DNA of 64,000 nt from assembly GCA_012934845.2 (NCBI GenBank), contig WNNJ02000449.1:62001-126000 (forward strand). Direction: 5' to 3'. The notes under the pieces are model-generated. The model had not been told where the DNA came from. It made no database searches and saw only the letters and a program-made list of their open reading frames with translations. The translations under genes and the position numbers were made by a program. How positions within the stretch are numbered: position 1 is the stretch's first letter; each line of letters opens with the position of its first letter. The DNA comes from Pomphorhynchus laevis. Taxonomy: Eukaryota; Acanthocephala; Palaeacanthocephala; Echinorhynchida; Pomphorhynchidae. Positions 46,313 to 59,600 of the stretch are shown piece by piece.

Positions 46313-47032
46313 TCAAATCAAAATTAATTTTCTCTTAAGAATTCCTTTCATTGCAATCAAACAAGCAAGGCAGAGTAGCAACCCAAAAGTTTCGGTCATT
46401 GTTATTCCATTAGATACATGTGACGAATACAATAGCCTGTTAAATATTGCAGATGAGCATCCAACTTTATATGCATATTCGGCATAGCAACTTCTGTTCT
46501 GCATCCAGGTGCTACTAATATTTAAGCTTTTTCCGTTAGAGCAGCAAGAATCTGGGATATCTGTCAAATTGTAAATAGTGATCCAGTCTGTGTAGTTGTG
46601 TAGTCCACAACACTCATAATCACTTTGAACACTAGTGATACTACTGATTCTGGTTTCGTTGTATGCTGCCATTTCTTCCATTAAATTACGTTCTACTGTA
46701 TCTTTTAGATTCAGTGATGTAAAAATGAAATAACTAACTTTTATTTGCAATAGAAGTAAAATGAAAACAATACTGACTTCAACTATTCGATACATACACG
46801 ATTTTGAATAATTATATGCTATAAAGCAGAACGCGAGTAAAATAGACATGCATAAAGCGATCACTAGCATCCATGTAAAACAGAAATACACAAAATTATC
46901 CGTAAATTGATTGACTGATGCCAAATCAATAAGGAAATATGCATTAGCAGTAAACAATATAATTATTGATATTGTTATATAAGTAAAAAAGGTAACAACT
47001 CCAATATTATAACACTTTTCAACACTGACCAT
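46313..47032 (-). CDS. Tetraspanin family protein, intronless
   Basis: A complete 239-residue frame beginning MVSVEKCYN. Four hydrophobic segments lie at about 11-36, 48-72, 82-106 and 212-230. A small extracellular loop lies between the first two and a large one at about 107-208 with the tetraspanin signature CCG (141-143), CC (163-164), and Cys182 and Cys192. Five N-glycosylation sequons sit in the large loop (125, 146, 155, 171, 179). Tetraspanins organise membrane microdomains and bind partner proteins through the large loop. The length is typical. There are no introns and no frame damage, although most animal tetraspanins have introns, so it may be a retrocopy kept under selection or a lineage-specific gene. 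A poly(A) scar is not evident. Confidence 0.92.
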   Translation of the reverse strand: MVSVEKCYNIGVVTFFTYITISIIILFTANAYFLIDLASVNQFTDNFVYFCFTWMLVIALCMSILLAFCFIAYNYSKSCMYRIVEVSIVFILLLLQIKVSYFIFTSLNLKDTVERNLMEEMAAYNETRISSITSVQSDYECCGLHNYTDWITIYNLTDIPDSCCSNGKSLNISSTWMQNRSCYAEYAYKVGCSSAIFNRLLYSSHVSNGITMTETFGLLLCLACLIAMKGILKRKLILI

Positions 47033-47454
47033 TTTTCAGCTCAAAAAGCTCAATGAAAGTTTAACGATTTAAAGTCCACTTTGGTGATTCATTGTAGAGT
47101 AAGTATACGAATGTGTTTGAAATCATTAACACTCAGTTTTTATTATTTACGGTTGCCGCCGCACTCGTGAATGCGTTTTTATTTCATAGAAATATAAAAC
47201 ACATTCATTATTACTAATCTTCTTCACCTTTGTCAGGCAATGTCATTGAAATGTCGCATTCTCTCCGTTCGACTTTTTTGTGTTAAATTAGACTTTTATT
47301 TTGCATATTTGTAGTATAAAAGAATACAATATTAGCGAATTGTATACGTTTTGAATTAAATAGCTATTTAATATATTTTTAGATTTTAATAATATTAGAA
47401 TTTTATATGCATAAAATATTATAAAAACAAACATTTTAAATGCTAAAATTGATT

Positions 47455-47712
47455 ATTTATTAGTGGAGAGAGTGAAGTAAAATATTTATTTAATCGAATT
47501 TTCAATAGCCTACTGCTATCATCTTCAAGAGTAAACATTTATTCCTGAATATGATGGCAGTGGGCTATCGGTAAATTTCGTTCTCTGATCTCTTTCTCTT
47601 AATTGATGTTTATAAAAATATTTTGTAACATTTACTCCTGAAGATGATAGCAGTATGCCATTGAAAATTCGATTAAATAAATATTTTACTTCACTCTCTC
47701 CACTAATAAACA
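47455..47712. mobile_element. Foldback element F1 with inverted ~80-bp arms
   Basis: The left arm (about 47,457-47,537) and right arm (about 47,630-47,709) are inverse complements, starting TTATTAGTGGAGAGAGTGAA and ending at TGATAGCAGTA-CCTGAAGATG. A third, diverged arm (ATTCCTGAATATGATGGCAG) lies between them. The arm tips carry the hairpin CTGAAGAT-GATAGC-AGTA-GGCTATT-GAAAA discussed as a ribozyme-like motif. It has no coding capacity. Confidence 0.85.
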
Positions 47713-47719
47713 ATCCAAT

Positions 47720-48180
47720 ATGAGTGAACAATCAATTTATAAGCTAAAATTGATATTATCTTATTAAACATTGCGTGGTAATTTTAACTTTTATGGACAT
47801 ACTGAAATATAGCTTACGTCAGAATGGTGCTTGTGTAAGCCTTTATTTTTTTGAATATAAAATTTAAGTTATATGTGCCAATGAAACATAAAAGCTGATT
47901 TTTAGGAAGTGACACCATACTACTAGTTATGTCTAACGCAAATATTTACAGAATTTTAATATTAAATTATAAAATTTAATAATTAAATAATGTTGTAATT
48001 CTAACACTATTTTATTATAATTTGATAGTTAAAATACAAATTTTTTTTATATACAATTTGTTCACCAATTATGATTAATATATTATATTTGCATAATATG
48101 TTAGAGATTGATACAATATTAAAAGTTGTTTTTATTTGAAGATTGAATATTATCTTAATGATATTATTTTATTTATATTA
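47720..48180. other. AT-rich interval without recognised genes
   Basis: Only short frames and AT words. Nothing specific is seen. Confidence 0.35.
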
Positions 48181-48189
48181 CTATTCCAC

Positions 48190-48605
48190 TAATAATATCT
48201 TACGATATAAACTCCGACATGGCCAGTCCCAAGCCCGTGTTGAGAAAGGAGGAGGGATGGTGATAGACTGCATGACAAGCCAGTCGTAAAACAAAACCGT
48301 ATCATCACCAATATGAAATGGTGTCTCAATGAACTTCGTGAAAAACGACTTCAATGGTAAGGCAGCGTTCTTCGCGCAAACGAATGTCAATAATCAATAA
48401 GATCCATCGGCGACCATTGAGCGATGTGTACCCCATCGCATTCTATTGCCTGATTTCAGCTGGTTCCATGTGGACTCAATTTGTTGAGTATGAATACCTC
48501 CTGAGCTAACAGTTTTAATGGAATGATTTACAGTTCGGTGTTCAAATCTGTACCCTTCTGGGCTTTTCATACCACAATACCCTTTCCAGAGAAAAAATTT
48601 AAATT
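48190..48605 (-). mobile_element. Merlin/IS1595-like DDE transposase remnant
   Basis: The minus strand at 48,600-48,400 reads FWKGYCGMKSPEGYRFEHRT, then VNHSIKTVSSGGIHTQQIES and TWNQLKSGNRMRWGTHRSMV. The pattern G-Y-H-TVNHS-(V)-GGIHTQ-IES-W--LK is the C-terminal part of ISXO2/Merlin-type transposases. The N-terminal helix-turn-helix and first acidic residues are missing. Next to it, at 48,190-48,270, is a PPPFSTRAWDWPC-reading block that also occurs at 23,860-23,900. Confidence 0.65.
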
Positions 48606-49397
48606 TTAAAATTTTTATTCCAAACTATTTTCTCCCAAAAAAATTATACGCCATTCGAAAAAGCACATGAAAATGCACAATAAATATGCTTTTTGCGTAA
48701 TTTGAACAAATTGCGTCAAACTGAAAGGATCCAAGTTTTTTTCAGCGAATAAAATAAAATAAAATATAAAATAAATATTATTATATATTAATGTATAATT
48801 AATATTATTAATATTATTAATTTATATATTTTTATAATATATCCAAGTTCTTTAGCGAATAAAATAAAATATAAAATCAATGTTATTTTTCTGAGAATAA
48901 ATGTGCAAATTTTTAATTGAAATGGAGAATAAGGGAATATTCAATGCAGAATTAAAAATATTACAGAAGTTTGCAACTTAATGCTATACAATTTAATCAA
49001 ATACTTGTACAGACGTGACAAGTTATCGTCAATTGCCGTTGAGATTGTTTTTTATTTCTTGTTTATCTGTCTTTTAGTGTATAATATGATATTAAATAAT
49101 ATTCATATTTAGCGAAGCTATTGAGTTTTCCATCTCTATGGTAACATTACGCTGTGATAATATGCCGTAATTTTACATAATTGAAATGCTTTTCTGTTTA
49201 ATAAGTAAAAAGTAAAAATGATGCCAAGTCGATATGTTAGAGAACATGACCTATTTAGACTTTTTCAAGTTAGTATAATAAAGCATTCACCAGGTTTTTT
49301 AATGGAACTTTTTAAGATGATGTCATTAAAAAATCTTACATAAAAGTTATTCCCCATTAAGGCATTTTAATATATAAAGCCATACATCAAATACTAA

Positions 49398-49700
49398 TTT
49401 GATTATAAATTAATGAATCTTGCAGAATTCATAGAGAGATCCATCTGCCTCAAATGCAGCAAAAGTCATTTCGGACTCATCCATTGGGACTTGATGATAA
49501 GTAGATGTCAGATCGACAGCAGTGTAAAGCGCATATTGACTGACCTGGTCAACAATATCTTCAATATGGGGAATCGGATACGCATCCAAACTCGTATAAA
49601 TGTTGACTTTTCTGAAATAATATATTACCAATCTCCATTTCTTCGAGTTCTTTACAATAAGGGGTTGAACTCTCCATGGTGATTTGCTAGGTCGTATTAT
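49398..49700 (-). mobile_element. Gypsy (Ty3-type) RT remnant, fossil
   Basis: The minus strand shows part of a Ty3/Gypsy reverse transcriptase: LDAYPIPHIEDIVDQVSQYA, then AVDLTSTYHQVPM and FAAFEADGSLYEF. Only this RT segment is left; no LTRs, integrase or gag are seen nearby. It is a broken single-domain fossil. Confidence 0.8.
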
Positions 49701-49789
49701 TCCGTTCGATAAAATTCGACTTATTTCTCTTCTGATAAATTTAATTTCGGGCTGTGTAAAACGTCGTGACTTTGTTGCAATCGGTTAAT

Positions 49790-50340
49790 TACGAATTAAT
49801 CAGTTAAATTAATTCGTAATTTGGTTGGATTAATAAATGAGATTAGATTTGATAAGATTTTAATTCGATTAGAATTATTAATTAGATTTATTATTACTTC
49901 TGTTTATTAATTTTATAATCAATTATTTATTATTATTTGATTTATAATTAATTTTATCAAGCTTATAATTAATTATTTAATTATTATTTAGATTTTGTAT
50001 AACTTATTATTAACTATAACATTGTTTTATTATTTATATATTTGTTATTATATATTTATATTATTTATTATATTTTTATTTTACAGTATTATAATTTATT
50101 ATTATTTGATTTATAATTAACTTTTAAATAATTATTTTGGATTATAATTAATTGTGTAGTATTACTAAATTATTTAATTATAATTTGGTATTTATTATAA
50201 TTAGTCATTATTTGTTTTATCTAATTATTTAGATTTGTAATTAATTATAAATAATTTTTGCCATACCATTTATTGATGTTTTTTATTATTCGGAATTTAA
50301 TAAATTATTATTATTTGTTTATAATTAATAATAGGTTATA
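49790..50340. other. Highly AT-rich interval
   Basis: Long TAATTTATTATTATTTG-type simple sequence. No gene is seen. Confidence 0.5.
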
Positions 50341-50589
50341 TCGTTTCCAATCTGAATTATTACAAGAAGGTGAGGAAACAGGAATATATATTTGATTAGA
50401 AAAATCCAATATTTCGACGGCACTACGGCACTTCATCTTCAGGGTTGTAATTAGCTAGAACACTTATAAATTTTCTTAATTACAACCCTGAAGATGACGC
50501 GCCGTAGTGCCGTCGAAATATTGGATTTTTGTAATCAAATAAATATTCCTGTTTCCTCACCTTCTTGTAATAATTCGGATTGGAAACGA
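50341..50589. mobile_element. Foldback element F2 with ~110-bp inverted arms
   Basis: TCGTTTCCAATC-GAATTATT at the left end is inverse-complementary to the right end at 50,589. The arms continue through CCTTCTTGTAATAATTC, AATCCAATATTTCGACGGCA and CTTCATCTTCAGGGTTGTAA, leaving a loop of about 25 bases. It ends 56 bases before the first AK8 exon found. Confidence 0.9.
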
Positions 50590-50644
50590 ATTTTCTCCAA
50601 TAATCTAACTATTTTCTAGTTTATAAGTTTTCGATTTTTAACAG

Positions 50645-53600
50645 GAAATATCGCAGCATTTGTTGACTAAACGATACACTGATATAAAATCTGCAATATA
50701 CAATTTTCTTAACGATAAGCAGAACAATGCAGGTAGAATATAATATTTGATATAATATTCAAAATTATCTTGAGTATCAAATGCTTCAGCCAAACGAATA
50801 ATCATTATGGGTCATCCAAGATCGTGTAAATCATATATTGCAGAACAATTAGCTCGACAATTTGATTTGATATTTGTGAATGAAACATTGAAGCAAGAAG
50901 ACAACATTTCGCCGGATTACATTAGCAGCGATCTTTCATCGAATTCTTTCCACGTAAAAAACGTTTCTGTGCATATTAAACTATAATTTTAAAATTCAAT
51001 ATTTGTAAATCAATCATCTACTAAATTATATTTACACTAATCGTCAAATATAAATTCTAAAATACCTCGATTCAATTAAATTAAATAATATGTTTTCTGC
51101 CATGTAAGCTATTTTGTAGTTAAACACAACTTTTAGAAATGAGAATATAAAGTGTTTTATAAAAATGTTTTTATAGGGAAAGAACTGACAATATTTATTA
51201 TTAAATATTAAAGAATTATTGTAATGCTAAATCTAAAACATTATATTGCGTTTTATACAATGTTACAATTTCTTCTTATATCTATAAATCTAAAACTGTA
51301 CAAATAAGTTTGCTACATGCTCAGATTTAAGATTTCTTAAAATTAGAAATGCTTATTTATATTATCATAAAATAATGATAAATTAAAGTTATTGGATAAA
51401 AATAATTTAATTATATTTAAAATATTTCTGATTTTTGAAATCAAAATTTTTTCAAAATATATTTGACAAGTATGATTGACAAATATTTATAATAATGTCA
51501 AAATTATGATGTAAATATAAATATTATATAAAAATATTAAATGATCATGATCTATTCGAGATATAATATATAATTATAATATTATATAATATATAATCAT
51601 ATAAGATAATTGAGTCTACGTATTTATACTAAATATAAATTAAAAATAAAGATAAATAATTATAAATAATAAATAATTATATAAGGTTTTATATAATTTA
51701 TATTTATATAACATAAAAATTTAAATTAATAATAAAAATCAATTTTAATGAATTGACTAATAAATAATATACGATGCATTTGAATAAGAAAAAGATGCCA
51801 TAAGGAGGAACTGCTGTGTTATCAGGTTTCGGTCCCTATTTCTTAACCCAACATAGACACAGGGTCAAATACACGTTAATGATGTATTTCCTCTGATAAA
51901 ATTTGATTATCTAATGTATCTTATCTAATACAAAGCATATTATTTATGATCCATCCAAAAAACTGTCGCGTGATAATTTAACTTTATTTTTAATAATATT
52001 TTGTTGATTTATATATTTAAATTAAATATTAAATAATATTTTGTTGATTTATCCTTCTCCAATTTAAGAAAAAGAAAACTATCAAGCACTTAAAATAAGC
52101 AGAAAAATAATAAGCTCGTTTCAAGAATACATAGTTTTCAATATTTCTGACCGAGTTTATATTACCAAGAAAATAAAGTTCATAGGTCAATTTAAACTTG
52201 TCAATAGAACAAATCAGATCAGATAACTAAGTCTACGTATTTTACATTATAAATAAATCAAAAATAAATATAAATAATTGTAAATAATAAGTATTATATT
52301 TTAATACAAAGTATATTATTTATTATTGACTGAAAGAAGATATAAATCAAAAATAAAGTTGAATAATAAATAATTATATAAGATTTTATACAATTTATAT
52401 TTATATTAAGTAAAAATTATAATTGAAGTTTAAAATAATGTCAGTTGTTTTATATTGATTAATTAATAACGTACGATGCGCCAGAATAAAGATTAGAGTT
52501 CATCAGGAGGAACTGCCAAATTAAACAAACGAAAAACCAAAGCACATATTCCAAAACACTTGTCGATAGTCTATGATGCATAAAGGTGCCAACTTTAGCT
52601 TAAAACGACATTCTGATACTGTAAGTGAAGATCTTCAATGCACTTACAAATGACGATCATTTCCTTTAATTTATTCAATGAGTGGATAATTCGTAATAAT
52701 TATGTTATTTCTACTTGCTAGTTGTTCAAACCCATATTATCAAGATTAGCTCAACTAACTAAGTTTGGAGAATACAGTAGACGTGGATGGGTACTTGCTT
52801 ATGATTGCGAAAATGAGAATGATTTATTTTTACTAAAGGATCTATTACCTAGTTTTATTGGTAAGCACATACCGTTTTAAGGTTTTTAAATAAAAATAAG
52901 AATTTTATTATCATTTGTTATTATATTCTCTGCGATGTTGCAGAGAATCAATTAACTTACTCAGACAATGGTATTAAAATAAAGAGCAAGTACGGTCGAC
53001 CTGTAGAAGACCAACTTTTTCAACCAAACATGATAATCAGTTTTTCATATATTATTTACAATTAAATTAAACATTACGGCTCATTCGAGGGTAACGTGTT
53101 TTAATATAAAAAAATCTATTTAATTAAAAAATTAAAGCATCAATTTAGTTATTAATTTTTGTTTAAGAATTTATATTAAGAAACCCTTAATCAGAATTAA
53201 TTAGGATCAAATAAATATTCATTAATAATAATTAAGCAACAATTAATGTCCCTTAATTTAATCAGATTAAATTCGAAAAATATGCCTTATACCTGGCAAA
53301 CGTACCTAATAGATTGATGCAATCTATACATGTCAAACTAAGCAAGTATTAATAAAAACCATAGATGCGGTGCCAATAAACGTTATTAACTTTATCGATT
53401 TCATCTAACCTTAGAAATCGATAAGGTTAGCTACTAATGTTTGAAATTGGAAAACGTTAGATAAGGTGCCATAAACGTTATTAACTTTTCGAGTTCATCT
53501 AACGTTAGAAATTGGTAATAACATCATACGTAGTATGATAGCATCATAAGTAGAATTTAAAAACTTCGAAATGAAATTTAAACCACAATATTAATTCAAA

Positions 53601-56600
53601 TGATACGGTATCCATAATGGTGATGATATACATGGGTAGCTTAATATATTTAAAAGAATTATACGTAGAAAAGCTATTCATAACATGGTTTCACAAGAAT
53701 TGCAAGGATTCGTCGTCTTCCTAGAAAAGAATTAAATATGCAATCAATCCACAGGCTATATGATACCACTGCCCGGAACAAATTTCCTTTTCAACCTTTT
53801 ATTATATATAATGGTGATGATTTAATCACCATTATCATCACCAATATGATGATATACACGAGTAGCTCAATATATTATAACATATTTAACCACCGTTTAT
53901 GCATTATAAATTTAATATTCACTTTCACAAGCAAGGCTAACTGTACTGACAATGAAACACTATTCCGACTTTCATAAATCCTATAAGATGGAACTGGCTC
54001 TTTTCCCTCTATCTAAATATTTTTCTATTTATTGATAAAATGCATTGATTTTTAAAATCAGTGAATTAAATTTGCTGTCCCTTATATAAAAAGGACATTT
54101 CTAAGTTAATCTATGTGCTTATATTAAAAATATGATCACTGACATTTATATTATTCTGCAGTCCCGAGCACATGTATCGTTAAATGTTATAAATGTATGA
54201 ATATTTTATATCTTATTATATCTTCATGTCATATTTTATACATACCATGTTTATTTTTTGTTTCGTTCAAATGCTAAGCTTTTGCCAGCTTTCTGCAGTC
54301 CAATGCCGTTTGTGATGTGACTCCTACTTATGCCACTATCATATAATTGATTTTCCTAAATCATATAGATGAAACCGAAGGAACTGCTGTGTTGCATGTC
54401 AGTTCTTCCTATAATATATAGGTTATGAGGAGGAATTGCATCGGCCGTTTCTTAGGCCCTGCATATACTTTAGAAATATTAGACTGAGGAAACTTTAGTC
54501 TTAAAAACATAAATTTTAATTTTATCATTATAATTATTTAACATAATAATGATATGTAAGTATAGAACGATAAATTAATTTATTATCGATATTTAAGAAT
54601 ATGTATTTAATGTATAAGTCTTCTTGATTTTTATTCAATTAAGAATAGTAATTTTATTGAAAAATATATTTTTAATGCAAATCTTCTTTAAATTACATAT
54701 TGTCTAAAATATACACTTATATGTAATCATACAAATAGCATTCATCTCAGCTCCCAACGTATTACAGCGGTGAAAATAAATCACAGGTCGACTTCATACT
54801 AGTGTGACGCGGGTATATGTCTTCGGTGACCGACGTTAAAGTCATACCATATGAGACCATCGCCTCATAGCATCGACCTGTAGTCGCATTCCTTAACATA
54901 AAGCCACCCAAACAACACCATGAGAAACGTAGAGTCCGGCTCGCATCAAGTGGTTGCTCTTACATGATAAGGAGGTTGAGATGGTAGCGCAACTGCAACT
55001 GTCTAACTTGAACAGAGTAGAGGATGCGTGGAACAAAAAATATGATTCACGATGCTGCCCGTAAGATACTGGGGATCACTAAGCCTGGGAAACATTACAT
55101 CAACCGAGATATTTGGCTTTAAAAGACGAAGTGAAAATGAAGGTACGTGAAAAGAAACGGTTGTATCACGATTTCCTTGACGACAAATCTCCGAAAGCTT
55201 GGCAATAGTACCTCGAAGGCAATTGAAACGCCAAGAAAGCTGTCGCTGTTACCTGAGCTATCCACTATGGGGAGGTAAATCAAAAGCTTAATACCAGATG
55301 TGAAGAACAAGACCTCTTTCGACTTGTAAAACGGAGACACCTCTTAACCAAGGATATCGAAAGGTTTTATTGTGTTTATTGGTTTCAAATATTTTTAATA
55401 CAAATCTTCTTTAAATTATATATTGTCTAAAATATACACTTATATCTTATCATACAAATAGCGTTCATCTCAGCTCCCAACGTATTACAGCGGTGAAAAT
55501 AAATCACATGTCGACAAATAAATAAAAATAAAATATATTTTAATTTTAGTGTCAGAAGAATGATACTTGCAAAATTTAATTTCTTTGAAATTAAATTCAG
55601 TAAAAATACTTTTAATTAAAAATAAATAATTTTAATAACAAAAAATTTGACAATCTAATAATCACTTATATCTTATCATATAAATCAGTAGCCGGCTAAA
55701 ACTGGCTAACATTTGACATTTATAGTCCACCTTAGAATAATTGATCATTTATTGGTTGCTACATCATTCAGTTATATATCATAGCGAAATCAATTACCGC
55801 CGCAAGATTATGTAATTCAATCTAGGAGATAACATTACAACATCCATGTTTCAAAATATAATATTCAAACGGCATTATAGATAGTATATGATGTAAAAAT
55901 GCACCAACTTTAGCTTAACATTTTCATTCTGAAAATGAAACTTATGCATTATCTCCTTTATTTATATTAATAAATAAAGTAATATTATTAATTTATTTAT
56001 ATAAATGAAGTTTTTATTATCTTCTTTATTTATTTCATCACATAAAACATTTATTTAGTAATCATCGAATCTGACAGAGATGAAATGCTACAGAGATGTA
56101 TGAATGCTAAACGCGACCAATTTACTGGAAGTAGGTAAAAGTTGTAAAAATTATTACGTGTATAATTTGCAAATTAATTATCAAAAATGCTATTTTTAGA
56201 TTTAAAGTCATAGCAATTACTATTTAGTAAAACAAAACAATTATCACACCGAACTCAATTTCAATTATCAGAATCATAATAAATTGATGGTATTTCAAAT
56301 TATAAATATTCCACGGTATTTTTTAACATTTTCAGCACACTCAGCCAAGATATTTTGATAGGTGCGCAACATAGCTTGGCAAGTCGAAAGATTACAGGTT
56401 TAGTAAGATGTTTCAGGCTTCTTCTACATATTTATCAGATTCCTCCACGCTTGAGTCTCCATGATTGGTCAGATGGTGTAGGCTTATCTTGGATAGTAGA
56501 TTATCGTCCTTCATTAATATACTTACTATTTAATCGAAAAAGCGGTCATTTAACGATAGAAATTAAATTCCATGTATAATTAAATAGTCACTACGTGCAT

Positions 56601-59600
56601 CACCGAATTATTAATTCTAAATTGTAAAATTAAAAATAGCTGTTTTGTTTAGTGGCTTTTTTCTAATAGTACACCAAATAATAGGCTAAATAGCATCCAG
56701 GCTTTCAAAACATTTGGTATTAAATTATGGCTTTAATAAATAAACATTTAGTATTAAATTTTAGTAGATTTTAAGAGCGATCTCAACTTAAAAGAGTTAT
56801 CCTCTACAAATATTACTAATTTTAAAATTAGTAATATATGATAATTAATTAAATAAAATTATAGAAATAATAAATTAAATAAAATTTTAGTGACTGAGCA
56901 TGTATAATAGAATAATGAATTATAAACGAATATCAATATTAAATTTATATAATATTATATACGATTTTATAGATAATAAATTATGTATTTAAGATAATAT
57001 TAAAAGAAAATACATTAAATCGAAATGAAAATATCTGGGAATTGTATAAATTACTGAGAGAAAGGGACCTATCCTTAATTATAACGAAGAAATAAGAATT
57101 AATTTATTTGAATAGTAAATAATGGACGGTGTATCAAAATAAGGATTAGTTGCCAGTATGAGAAAATACTATGTAATCATGTTTCCACTCCTATTCCTCG
57201 ACCCAACAAAGCAGCGTGGCCAAATACGCGCTAATGACGTTTTTCCCCTGGTAAAATTTGATTATCTAGTGTATATTATTCTAATACGAAACATATTGTT
57301 TATTATCCAACCATAAAATGTATTTTCCATAAGAGTTTAAATTTATTTTAAATAATATTTTGTTGTTTTGTATATTGTTAAATTATTAGTAAACGAAAAA
57401 ATCGATAACTTAACAAAAAATAACGTTTTATCAATAACACATAGTTTCAGTATTTCCAACAGAGGTTATATTACCGGGAAAACAAAAAGTCCACAGTTCA
57501 ATAATAACTTGTCAGTAGAATAAATCAGATCAAATATCTAAGACGACGTATTTTATACTAAATATAAATTAAAAAATTATAAAAAATATAAATAATATAT
57601 AATTATATAAGATTTTATAAAAATAAAACAAAATATAATAAAATATTAAAATAATATAAAATAAAACAGATCAATAACTGAGTTTACGTATTTTATATAT
57701 TAAACAGATAAATATTAAATAATAATAAATTATATAAGATGTTATACAATTAATATTTTTATCAAGTTAAAATTTAAAATTTAAATTTAAAATAAAAGTC
57801 AATTTATATAAATCGACTTTTATGAAAAGACTATATTTTTTATTTAACGGCAATATAAATTATTGTTTTGGGTTTAGAAATAGAACTAATGATTGTTGCC
57901 AAGTAAACATCTGTTAAAAGTTGCAAACAAAATCCTTATTATTAATAATAATATTTAAAAAATCTTAAAATGAAAAAATATTAAAAAATATCTGTTAATG
58001 TTTATATTATCAACACAATAATACAAATTGTATATTATAAACTTCGTATTGTACATTATAAATATATTTTGATAAATTTTAATTTATCAAAAAAATAAAA
58101 ATATTCACTTTAAAAGTGTTTCGATGATATAGATATAACATTGCATATTAGAAAAATACCAAAATTTAAATTTTTAAATGAAGCAAACATAGGACAATAA
58201 ATATGAATGTTTATATTATACGATATACTAAGTTCGTTAAAAATTACGAATTTCAGATTGAATATTTTTACAACTATTTTGAACTTTAAATGGTGAACTA
58301 CTTGAAGTATGTGAACAACTTTTTGTTCAAAATAAAATACTGGTGATTAGCAAAATACAATGTATTCCGTTATTGAGAAAATACAATGTATTTTATTATT
58401 TTAAAGTCGATTTAGCCTTAAAATAATGATTTAAAACGATATAAATATATCGTTAAATTACAAATTTATTGAACTAATCTTATTTGATAAATAGGGGCGT
58501 ATACAAATTTGGATATGCCAGAAGATTTGACAATCCGTTTGAAACTAGTACCCGATACCACACAAACTAACGTTCTTCTGGACCAATATGATAAATTAAA
58601 CAGGTATTTTCTTTTGTATTTAGTTACCCATAGATCGGTTAACAAAATATTAGACATAAATTTTACAAAAATTGAATTTAAATTTTTAAAATATGATTCT
58701 TTATAGAAATAGTGTTATTCTCATTTTTATTTCGAAATGTTAAGCAGTTTACATATTATGTTCATTAAAATTACTTTATTTACATTGTTTCAGCATGATG
58801 GATTTAATAAAATCTAATTTTAAGACTAAATTATTTCGACTAATTGGAATTAACGTAGACTGTCTTTGGAAAGAAGGTAAATTACTTTCAAATGCAATAA
58901 TAAGGAATTCTACTTTTACCAAGTCTATAACTTTGTTAACCAATACACTAATGAACACATAACTACAATAAAAAGAATTGTGATTGTTGGACCATCGTCG
59001 TCAAGTAATCGGCAACTATCTGCAAAAATATCAGATAAATATGGAATGCAAATAAGTACGAATTAAGTTATACATTTTGATATTTAATTAGAAGTAACTA
59101 TTAAAGGCCAAAGTTATTTAATCTGTAATTGCTACCGGTAATCTATATGGATATAATGTTTGTAATATTCGAAAATTTCTTTTTTAATTTAAAATGGCAA
59201 ATTATTGGTATTTGTCACTTTATTAAATACGTAGACTCAGTTAGCTGATTTGATTTACTTAATGCCAAATTATTTTTGACGAATATCATTAAAGATCCGA
59301 TGTTAAAGATCGTTAAGATAGCGCCGGATCATAATGGGTTACATAATACCGGATCATATAAGATCCGGTGTTGTTATTAACATCAGATTTAACAGATTAA
59401 CTGATAATATCAGATGTTAATCTGATATTCATCAGATTAACATCCTGTGAATATCATTAAGATCCCGTATTATTACATTTTCTTTAATAGGCAGCAATTG
59501 CATATTAAAGAAAAGCAAAACCATAAGTTTTGGTTTTAAATAGTTGATAATGATCCATTTTATTGATTAATAATTATTAAACTTGGATCAAAGAAAAGAG

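Noticed and set aside
54669-55515. Short LTR retrotransposon
   Set aside because: The flanking direct repeats lack TG...CA ends, and the enclosed reading is an RTE LINE linker.
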